From the NCBI GenBank assembly GCA_014529385.2, contig CM043963.1, forward strand, positions 66,940,895 through 67,004,894: 64,000 bases of DNA. Direction: 5' to 3'. How positions within the stretch are numbered: position 1 is the first letter of the stretch; each line of letters opens with the position of its first letter. A model generated the notes under the pieces. That model was not told where the DNA came from. It did not search any database and saw nothing but the letters and a program-made list of their open reading frames with translations. This document shows, piece by piece, positions 1 through 9,228 of the stretch. The translations under genes and the position numbers were made by a program. The stretch comes from Adiantum capillus-veneris (lineage: Eukaryota > Streptophyta > Polypodiopsida > Polypodiales > Pteridaceae).

Positions 1-860
1 AGCTTTAGGAACATGCATTGATCAAGAAATCAGGCAGAAACACTATCTCAAAAGCAATAAAAATTGGTATTTTTGGAATCTTAAGCACAGCAAACCCCGG
101 GCTAGAAATTTTCAGAATTGAATTCCGATTAAAACTGGCATAGTTATGACCCATGGAAGTTTACACTGTGAATTGAGTAAAATAGAAAAATTGAAGGGTT
201 ACAGTAATCATTTAAGCATAGACTTTATTAAAGGTCTCCCAGATATTTACAAGATATTTAGCAATTAAGCAAAAATAGGTCAAATTATAGCAAAATTGAC
301 ATTTTAAAAGATGGCAGGTAATGGGAGGGTCATCACTGACCTGCCAGGGACTCATTTAGCAGCAGGGGTCGTTTTTTGACCTGTAGGGGGTTGCTTGAAC
401 TGCAAGCAACTGCCTTTTCCATCCTGTGAGAGCTTAAGAGTGCCAGAAATCTATAAATAGGACCCCTAGCTTCACATTTTAGACAAACTCGGAGCCTTGC
501 TACTCTCTCTCTCATCTAGAGAAAACACGACGCAGAAATCATTAGAGTTTAATCTCTAATTGATTAACCCTAACGGTAATTAACCTAATCCTTCTTAATT
601 AGCAAGGTTAGATTAAGATAAATTGTTAATAAATCAAAGATTAGGCCTATACATGCTCTTTAAACCTCTTTAAATTAATTAATCTCTGTTGATTATTGTA
701 ATTAAGCTTAGTAATATTAAGCTAATTTATTATCCTATCATATTATGGCTGAAATTAGCCAAATTAACCATGAATTAATGATAAATATATTAATAAAGCT
801 TAGATTAAGATGAGGTAATTATCAGAGTTTCATTAGACAGTCATTAAGCTACAAAAATTA
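1..860. other. AT-rich non-coding stretch with LTR-like promoter
   Basis: No convincing coding region is visible. The only promoter-like signal is TATAAATAG at 452-460, followed about 30-60 bp later by a CT-rich stretch (CTACTCTCTCTCTC), as in many plant LTR promoters. Sequence then becomes very AT-rich and leads into the 152-bp tandem array. It may be the U3/R/U5 and leader of the retroelement remnant whose 3' end lies near 4.77 kb, but the left edge does not resemble the LTR at 4773, so that link is inference. Confidence 0.35.
452..460 (+). promoter_or_regulatory. TATA-box-like motif
   Basis: TATAAATAG followed by GACCCC, a near copy of the TATAAATAGGAC context at 61349-61359 in the LTR-like region of the third gypsy element. 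It would direct transcription rightward into the leader. No independent support for transcription. Confidence 0.4.
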
Positions 861-2340
861 TCCTATAATTTTCTGAGTAATTTTCCTAATTAATTAGGCA
901 GAATTACTCTATTTTTTGAGCTATTTAAATAGGGGAAATTAGTAAATTGATTTCAATTACTATAATATATTTATCAGTGGTTAATTGGGTGTTAAGGAAC
1001 CCGTTATAATTATAAAAAGCTCAGATAATGAATCTAGCTAATTAATTAGATAGAATTACTCTGTTTCTTGACCAATTTAAATAAAGGAAATTAGTAAATT
1101 GATTTCAATTGGTAAGATACATTTATCAGTGGTTAAATAGGTGTTAAGGAACCTGTGATAATTAGGAGAAGCTCAGATAATTAATTTAGCTAATTAATTA
1201 GGCATAATTACTGTGTTTTTTGAACAATTTTAATAGGGGAAATTAGTAAATGGAATTATAATGCTTCCATATAATTATCAGTAGTTAATTAGGTAGACAA
1301 TAACCTGTGATAATTAGCAGAAGTTCAGAAAGGTAATTTAGATAATTATTTAGCTAAAATACCCTAGTTTTTGAGCAATTTTAATAGGGGAAATTAGTAA
1401 ATGGAATTCAAATGCTTCCATATAATTATCAGTGGTTAATTAGGTGTTTAATAACCTGTGATAATAAGGAGAAGTTCAGAAAGTTAATTTAGCTAACTAT
1501 TTTAGCTAAAATGCCCTGTTTTTTGAGTAATTTAAATAGGGGAAATTAGTAAATGGAATTCAAATGTTGTCATATAATTATCAGTGGTTAATTAGGTGTT
1601 CAAAAAGCCGTGATAATTAGGAAAAGTTCAGAAAGTTAATCTAGCTAATTATCTTAGCTAAAATACCCTGTTTTTTTGAGTAATTTAAATAGGGGAAATT
1701 AGTAAATGATGATATATGATTACATGCTATTTATCAAAGCTATATTATAGGGTAAAGAGACCGTGATAATTATGACAAGGTTTAAAAAGTAGTGTAGATA
1801 TTTATATAAGTCAAATTACACTTTTTTTAGCTAAAAACTAAAGAGGGAAATTAGTAAATCATGCTATATGTTTACATGCTATTATAAGGTAAAGAGGCCG
1901 TGATAATTATGACAAGGTTAGAAAAGTAGTATAGATATTTATCTAAGTCAAATTACACTATTTTTAGCTAAAATCTAAAGAGGGAAACTAGTAAATCATG
2001 TTATATGATTATATGCTATTTATCAGAGATATATTATAGGGTAAAGAGGCTGTGATAATTATGCCAAGGTTAGAAAAGTAGTATAGGTATTTATCTAACT
2101 CAAAGTATACTATTTTTAGCTAAAAATTAAAGAGGGAAATTAGTAAATCATGCTATATGATTACATGCTATTTATCAGAGCTATATTATAGGGTAAAGAG
2201 TCCGTGATAATTATATCAAGGTTAGAAAAGTAATATAGATATTTATCTAAGTCAAATTACACTATTTTTAGCTGAAAATTGAAGATAGAAATTATATAAT
2301 TAAGTTAGAAAATAATAAGATAATTACCAGAGGTTAAAAA
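860..2340. repeat. 152-bp tandem repeat array (about ten units)
   Basis: A shared anchor, GAAATTAGTAAA or a close variant, recurs with its G at 935, 1087, 1239, 1390, 1542, 1695, 1847, 1984, 2136 and 2288. The spacing is 151-153 bp except one 137-bp unit (1847 to 1984) that lacks the TATTTATCAGAG segment. Each unit also carries a TTATCAG block and a GTGATAATTA block. Two subfamilies are visible: units before about 1700 share GGTTAATTAGGTGTT, and later ones share TATTATAGGGTAAAGAG. The array sits between a TATA-like motif and a gag-like start, so it may be the leader of an LTR retroelement or a satellite seeded from one. Confidence 0.8.
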
Positions 2341-2822
2341 TATCCTTATCTACTTGTGGTAATTATACCATAGTTAATTGGTGAGATTAGAAATTATAAT
2401 TGACCAAAAGTCCTATTTTTAGCGAAGGATTAATTAAAATAAATAGACCTTGTGGTCAAAAGTTTTTAGGAAAATTATAGTAAGTGTAAACCTATGATAT
2501 CAAGTTGAGGAAATGAAATCTTTAAGAGAAATCAAATACAATAAATATTAAGCCCAAATAAAGTAGATTATTAGCTTAAAAGTTGATGGAAAAATTAGGA
2601 AAAAGATATAGAAAATTATAAGAAAGTTAGGAGAGCTTAGAAAACCCTTAGGGAAGCGGTGGAAAAAGTTATCATGCCTATAAGAAATTACTAGGTCAAG
2701 AATTTATCAATTAAGACTATAAATTTAACCTTGGATGGGTTACGGTTGAATACAAAGGTTAAGTCTAGATTTTGAATTATTTACCTAATGATTAGACGTC
2801 CTTTTTATACGGATAAGAAGTT

Positions 2823-3008
2823 ATGGCATCAAAAAGAATCCGAGAAAATCCTACATCCGATGATGAGGATGTAGCTCCAAAACAAACTAGAGCATCGCAC
2901 GACGACGAAGCCGGGCCTAGTAGTAGGCCTATGGAGGAGAGTCTTCAGGCGACAGTGCAACAGCAGATGGCCAATCAATCCCAGGTGGGTGTCCCATTAT
3001 TCAATTAA
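2823..3008 (+). pseudogene. gag-like N-terminal fragment
   Basis: A 61-codon frame begins ATGGCATCAAAAAGAATCCG and encodes a charged, Ser/Asp/Glu- and Gln-rich peptide with a PSSRPMEE segment. This resembles the disordered N-termini of plant gypsy Gag proteins. It ends without any gag core or zinc knuckle. A GTGGGTGTCC donor-like sequence follows AATCCCAG near 2983, so the last residues may be intronic. Downstream to 4.7 kb no Gag or Pol frame can be found, which suggests a non-autonomous or heavily deleted element. Assignment rests on composition and position only. Confidence 0.3.
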
Positions 3009-4760
3009 GTCTTTAATTAGTTTAAGTTCTTTTATAAGTTAGCATTGCATACGTAAGAAGGATAAACTGACTGAAAACGGAAGGTAGCTTCCAATGTACA
3101 TTTGTTTATAATATAGGAAAGAATTTTTTGGGTTAAAACTAGTTGAATTAGGAAAGATATGTTTGATCATCCTTAAGACAGCTTGTCTCAAGACACCTCC
3201 GACTCCTTGATATTAATTGATGATAATGATTGGCTTTCTAGCCACGGTTAAGTCGGTTACCCCCATGAACGATGAGTTTCTACTCCATGTCATGTATTGA
3301 TGTTTCTACATAAGTTAGGATACCGTTTTTATCCTAGGGGAGCCGCCCGGTTGTATGGGCAACTGGTTTGGTGTATGGGCACCCGGAACCTTGGGTGGGG
3401 GTTTATTCCACTCCGGATTTGAACAAGGAATGGGTGCCGTTTTTCACCCTTAGGTGGTCTTGAGACAAGAAGAGTACTGGTCATGGTTATTATGGATATT
3501 TTTTTGATTGACAGTACCCTGTCTTAAGTTTAAAGATGTCTGTTTGCTAAAAGAATGCTTTCAATGCTGTTTTCAAGGAATTACCGTGATGGAACGTTAA
3601 AAGAAACCATTATTTTAAATGTTAAAACAATGTGATAATAGCATAAATGAATTTTGTGTGAGTGCGGGGTGGTAAGTGGGGATTGACTAAGGTTGTCAAT
3701 CATGGACGGGTGGACCTGATTAGTCAGGTAACTATCCATCCCTGCGCACTAAAACGTTTAGAAAACTTCTTCATTTGAAAGAGGAGTCCACCAGCGGCTG
3801 TGCCCTCACATCTGTTAGGGGGAAAAAAGCGTTGGTTGAGGATACCTTAGCCCAAATTGTGGCAGTTATAGGGCCGGAATAAGAAATTTTTTTTGTAGGC
3901 CGTATTGAATACATTGTCTCGTTTCCGCGGCGAGACAGGACTAGGTCTTCTTCTAAGGCTATAGACCCAAGCCATTGTCAATGGCAAAGGTTTATTCCTT
4001 GGATTTTTCTTGTTTAGAGACTCCGATTTTTATAAGGCCTAGAGACCTGTCAAGGATCCCATCCCGATCACGGTATAGGCGGGTTGGGGACCTTACAGAG
4101 AAGTTCCAGCTTGATTTGGTACTTCACTCACATGTATTGCCTATGGTACTAGAGCCCTAGAGGTTCCTAGTGTGGGCGCTTTTCCTTGAAAAGCAAAAAA
4201 CCCAAGGCATACAAAATAAGCACACATCAAAATTGAGTCAATGTGAAAGGATTTTGGGAGGTCAAAGAAAAGGGAATAAGTCAGGCGATGATATCATGAG
4301 CAATTCCTTTTATTGTAGCTTACCTACAAGGTCTTCTAGGTATAGCCTCTAGTCAGTCCTCAGACATGAAATACTTGGCTCTCGCGATTAAACAGCTTAA
4401 TTGACCATAGAAAATTGAGAGGCTTGCCCATGGTATTAATAGTTGACCTCTAGTGCCTTTCAACCGTTAATTTAGCGACCCCATACTTGTTTAGTTTTTG
4501 ACCTTTACAATTGTTTATGTGTTTGATTATATTATAGTTTAATGTTTATTGTTGACAACTTGTTTAATATTCTGTTACCAATCCATTTGTCTGCCTACAA
4601 TTGCATATTCTTTTTAATTGTATATGAGAATGCAGATACTGTGCTAAATTTGGTTGATTTGTAATGATTAAAGAAGGCTAAGGAAATTCGATCTTGGAGG
4701 CTCTCCCATCTCGACGAACGAGCTTCATTTCAATAGCTTCCGAGGACAGAATCTACATCA
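3009..4760. other. Non-coding interior of retroelement remnant
   Basis: Short frames such as 3975-4160 and 4170-4352 show no recognisable domain. The stretch contains an inverted repeat (3182/3469) and ends in a segment (4660-4770) that resembles the end of a gypsy internal region, just before a polypurine tract. I see no RT, integrase or protease motif on either strand. Confidence 0.4.
3182..3469. repeat. Inverted repeat, 16-17 bp arms
   Basis: CTTGTCTCAAGACACC at 3182-3197 is matched in inverse orientation by GGTGGTCTTGAGACAAG at 3453-3469, one base longer. The arms flank about 255 bp rich in CCCGG and GGGCAC repeats. It could be a small MITE-like insertion, but no clear target duplication is seen. 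Confidence 0.5.
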
Positions 4761-5063
4761 GGAAGGGGGGCATGTTAACCCTCATGGATACCCTATCACC
4801 TTTGACGGACATGTATTATTTATTTGATTGAGTCATGGATCGGGCTGTCAGTCCAATAGGTGTGTAGGTGATCGTCGATGAGAGGTGCACTATTTATCTT
4901 ATTTTTACAGTAGTTTTGCAGTGACCGACCACTGTGGGTGCCTATTGGTGAATGGGCCAAACTCTTATAAAAGGTCCAATTGACCTAAAAATCCTCATTC
5001 TTGGAGCTGTAAGATAAGAAGTGTGCTTGCTTAATCTCTATCTCCTTCTCCTTCGTGTGCTCA

Positions 5064-5149
<86 letters not shown>

Positions 5150-5290
5150 CTTGAGAGAGAGAGTGTATGATTGAGTATTGCAATGACATCGGTGGCGGCG
5201 AGGCCGTTGAGTGCGGCATTGACTGCGACTCCTTCTTCGCAGCACAGGATCCTTCACACAACGGAAGCATTGAGTGGTGAGTGACACACC
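4761..5290 (+). mobile_element. Polypurine tract and LTR of a gypsy-type element
   Basis: GGAAGGGGGG at 4761-4770 is a polypurine tract. Two bases later TGTTAACCCTCATGG (from 4773) has the TG start expected of an LTR. A TATA box (TATAAAA, 4966-4972) lies about 195 bp into the LTR, followed by a short R-like region and a (GT)40 microsatellite. The 3' boundary is not resolved; candidate CA ends occur between about 5290 and 5460. No matching second LTR is in the window, so it is either a 3' LTR of an element starting left of the window or a solo LTR with adjacent internal sequence. Confidence 0.55.
5067..5146. repeat. (GT)40 microsatellite
   Basis: Uninterrupted GT dinucleotide run of 80 bp inside the LTR-like sequence. 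Long reading frames across it on the minus strand (poly Thr-His) are artefacts of the repeat. Confidence 0.98.
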
Positions 5291-7020
5291 CCTGTCTCTT
5301 GGAGCTTGCTAGGTTCTCCTAGTTATGTGTTTGCAGCCTTCCGAGGCTCGCACATAGTACATAGGCAAGTTCCTAGCTTCGACACTACGGCAAAGCGTAC
5401 AAGTTTCTTTAAGGGGTTCAAAATGTAAAGTAAAGCACTACAAATTTGAGATTGCACACCAACACAACCCATAAGTATATGACAACCTAGGGTAGAGGAG
5501 CCAGTTTAGAGACTCCCAACTTGGGTGACTAGTTCCCAGTCCCAGTGCTTCAATTCAAGATCTAAAGAGCGCATTTGAAATCCTTGTGCAACACGTATCT
5601 CTAGTAGTGGTGTCATCATGTTCTATTGCCAGACCATGGAGATAAACGTCAAGCAAAAATTCCTTTGTAAAAAAATTGGGTGCGAGAGGGAAGACTAATG
5701 GGAGGGAGTTTAGAACAATGTTTAGGAAAAATGTATCAGCTTAATATCATGTCCTTTCCAATTTCAGAAATGTTGATGGAGGGCAAGGGGAAAAGGAGAA
5801 ATTTCATCCCAAAATAAAGAAAAATAGTGTAAAACCTTGAAAAATAACCCTAATTTTTTTAATTTTCCTCTTGAAAACTTCAAGAAAAGGAATGTTATAT
5901 ATTTGAAATAATGATTTTTCTAAATTCTAGTTTAGAGTCATTTTGCTACTGAGGCTTGAACAAGGAATCTGAACGCTGACCTCACAACCTCTCACCCAGT
6001 AATGTCCCACTACTTGTCCTTTCAATTCTCAAATGGTCCTCTACCCTATAATTGTGCACAATAATTCATCAAGGCTCAATAGTTTAGGGCTACCAGCTCT
6101 CGGGATTCTATAATATTGGAAGCATTCACTATTTATGCCTCATCATCAAAGGTATCCAGCTCTCGAACTAAAACACCTTCAAGCGTCCCTCAACTAGCAA
6201 ATCAGGCGGCTCAAAGGCAACATCACACACACTTCATGGTAAATTCTAACATTACTTGTTGGTATCTCTCAAGATTTGAGCACTTGAAATGGGATTTGTT
6301 AGCTGTATTTTCATCTAAACCTACATACAGGCGGTGCACAAGCTCAGTTTCTAGCATCCTTGGCAAATCTGGCAGGCTGGTGGGTTTGGTCAACTTATCA
6401 CCTTTGGAAACATCTCAGGCTCGACAAGCAGCCCTACATGTATAGGCACCATCAAAGGCATGAAGCAAGAGATTGCGTGATTAGTGTACTCCAAGTTCTT
6501 GGCACCCAATATAAAGTTTATTAGCAAGCTCAACCAGTTTGATCGCACAGCATCAGTTCTTGGGAGCATCAAAAATCTGCATTTTTTTTTATTTTATCGG
6601 CTTCTTTGCACATCATATATATAGATCCCTCATAATTTTTCACTTCAAGCGGTGATAGATAATCATCTCATGGGCTTGATGAAGTACATCTAATTTGGGA
6701 CTAATATATAAGATTCATAAGGTATTGAACACAAATATCTTAGCCTTTTCTCTAAGCTATGCATGAGAAAGTTGATGATGTAATGTTTCTTTGCAGATCA
6801 ATGTAGTGTTTGGATCATACGATATCATTTGGATTTCACAAGTATAGTGATGTACGAGGCTCGCACATATATTGAAGTGTTGTGAGGTAAGAAATTCATC
6901 TTGTGGATTTGGAGACTGTAGGTGTAGAACAAGGATAATGCAAACATTCAAGTTTTGTGAGGTATTGAGATACTACTTTTTTTAAGATAAAGAGAACCTA
7001 TTTCATGTTCTAAAGAATAT
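5290..7020. other. No recognisable gene
   Basis: Several short frames, for example 6116-6445, show no domain signature and have ordinary non-coding composition. I see no RNA gene and no terminal repeats here. Confidence 0.4.
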
Positions 7021-7022
7021 GT

Positions 7023-8190
7023 GTGTTTACTGTCAAATACTTATCACCTGTTTTATGTTTTGACATGGTCACAAGAAAGAGTAATATGGCATCAAAAGCT
7101 CGTATCAAGGTTTTTCAATATGGACTCAGTGAAAAGAAGCTTTTGGGTTATGTTAGAGAAGAAGTTGATTGTACTTATAGCATCATTCGTCAAGAAATTG
7201 TGCAAGATGGCATTTTAAGTGAAGAATTGGACTTTGTCATCAAAGATGAAGATGATCATGATATTTGCACATTGAATTCAACACAAGAGGAGCATTGGCA
7301 AGTAGAAAACAAGAAATATGTTGGTATCAAGCAGTCATTAAGCTTGGTGGATGAGAGTGAACCATCTAAGCGTGTTTGTAGAAGTTCAAATGACATCATG
7401 GAGACTAGTGCTATGGATGCAACGGACGAAGGTTGACAATAGGCAAAAAATGTTGATGGCAAAGAAGCTCATGGAAACAACATGCTCAAAAGTATTTTGG
7501 TATTAAAATCAGCCCTTGAGGTTTGGGAGGTGCAATGTGAGAAAACCCATAAGAAGTTGAGGGAGCGAAATCCACCTAGAGATGATAAGTTTGAGCTTGC
7601 TACAGAAGATATCCATGATAGGCCTATGATTCGAGTGTGGTGTCATGAATGTTGAGTGCTTATGGAAGCGGAATAGTTGGAGGTAAGCAATCGGCATACT
7701 CATGCTTGTCCAATTTCTTGAGGTATCACATTTTAGAAAGTAAAGTGCATCAAAGAAGATACTCACTCAATAGAGGGCTGAAGATGGAAGATTTGTTGAC
7801 TTCTACGAAAAGCACCAAGAATGAAGAAGATGATTGTGGAGATGCACTCATAATTTTGGCAGCTATCAAGGAGATGAATAAGTTTAACAGTACTCATGAA
7901 GGTACAATTTCATTTCATTTTTGAGGTCAAACAATGTCTTTGTTTTGTAGATGATTCTAAATGATTTCTAACAAGTATGTAAATATGGAGCTCTTTTCAA
8001 TGGATTCTTTACCCTTTTCTTGTGTTTTATTTTGTTTTCTTGTAGGAGCTAATTTTTAGTTGGTTGAGGCCACCTTGAATGCATATAAAGACAAATCTAT
8101 TGTCAAAGTGGAATGCAAATATGATGGAAAGTGGTTACACTTGTGTCCTCGAGGTAGTGATTTGCAAACCCTCTTTACAAAGCAAAATCT
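7023..8190 (+). pseudogene. Degenerate gene-like locus, unknown family
   Basis: Frame 7023-7436 encodes an acidic, coding-looking protein with AKARIKVFQYG-like start residues near 7090. After two stops the same frame continues to about 7655, ending RVWCHEC. A shifted frame (7649-7924) then carries a Cys/His pattern with HILESKVH. GTACAATTTC (7901) to TTTTGTAG (7949), and GTATGTAAATATGG (7975) to TTCTTGTAG (about 8045), look like two short plant introns. Further coding-like sequence (VEATLNAYKDK, KYDGKWLHLCPRG) follows to about 8190. The C-x2-C...H-x6-H arrangement suggests a zinc-finger region. I do not recognise the family; a captured host gene or a transposon accessory gene are both possible. 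Frameshifts and stops indicate a pseudogene. Confidence 0.35.
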
Positions 8191-8251
8191 CATATCATAG
8201 CATGGTCAAAGAAGCTTGTTGATCACTATCTCCAATCTTCACTGGGATGAG

Positions 8252-9209
8252 TGTTGACCGTTGGGTCAAGAACACAACATAACTCAAGTTTCGTACCAAA
8301 GTCTCATCTTTTGCGAGTTATGAAATGCTGCGGATTATGGCTATAAACGTCATTTGTAATGAGTAGTTATTCTAGTTTCAGAAGCCGGGGTGCAATGGCA
8401 CTTCCAGATTGTAAATACAAAGCCAATTGACCCTTTCAACCCCATTTTTGGTTAAACCTAAGGTAGCCTTAGTATATAAGGTACCTAGGTCATTTTGTAA
8501 ACATACTTTTTATCATAATCAAAACTTTAGCGCTGCCGTCTACTGTGTGTGAGAGAGATAGAGAGTGAGCGTGAGCTTTATCCTCTCGCTACACCCGGCT
8601 CGCTCAACACATTGGAGATCCGACTGCACCATTGTTGTAGGCTCGAGAAGAGCTAAGCGACAACGCCAAGCATTCCACACGAGACGAAGCGCACACGCCG
8701 ACGCATCTACGAGCTATTTGTGGCCGTAAGTGTATCAAACGATGTCTATTTTCTGCGTGCTAGTAGTCTATAGAATCGTGGCGAACTAAGCTACGCATAG
8801 GTACTCATAAATTTCAGTTTCGGGCACTTTCAAAATTCTGCTCTGTCATCCTACGCGTTTTCCGCGGACGGGTTTAGAGTGAGGGTTTAGAGTGTAGAAG
8901 CGTAGGGACAGGTGTATCCTAGTGAGGGGATGGTGTTCCTTAAGTTTCGTATGAATCTGGCATGATTAGGTGAGTTACCTTCCGTATGTGTGTATGTGGC
9001 TAGGTGGTGTAGTTGAGAGCAGTGAGGTTCTTGATTGTGGTTTAGTTGGCCTTCCAGAGAATTGTATGTGTAGGATGGTCTCCACCTGACAAGCTAAAGA
9101 GATTTCCTCCGTGTGCCTATCGTGTCATCTGTGTCCTCGATTGACATTATGTTGATCTAGGTAGTGTTTGCATGCACTTCATGGGTGTGTGAGTTGCTCC
9201 CGTCCAACA
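8252..9209 (+). mobile_element. 5' LTR of gypsy element 1
   Basis: Begins TGTTGACCGTTGGG and ends CCAACA immediately before a PBS, giving about 958 bp. It has a TATA box (TATATAAG, 8473-8480) followed by the usual pyrimidine-rich, AG-microsatellite-bearing R/U5 region. The left boundary is chosen because it is the first TG upstream of the TATA box that gives a sensible U3. The 3' LTR is not in the window, because the element is interrupted at 14048 by a copia insertion and its pol is not seen again. Confidence 0.6.
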
Positions 9210-9210
9210 T

Positions 9211-9228
9211 TGGCGCCGCTGCCAGAAA
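9211..9228 (+). other. Primer-binding site, gypsy element 1
   Basis: TGGCGCCGCTGCCAGAAA directly follows the LTR end. It matches the TGGCGCCGTTGCCGG-type PBS known from plant gypsy (Athila-like) elements. This fixes the LTR end and the direction of the element. Confidence 0.7.

Noticed and set aside
860-2340. CRISPR-like array
   Set aside because: Units are contiguous 152-bp tandem repeats without spacers, in a plant nuclear context.
4985-5287. Long minus-strand frames rich in Thr-His
   Set aside because: Produced by the (GT)40 microsatellite; no coding signature outside the repeat.
6116-6445. 109-codon frame as a gene
   Set aside because: No domain, ordinary composition, and no neighbouring exons.
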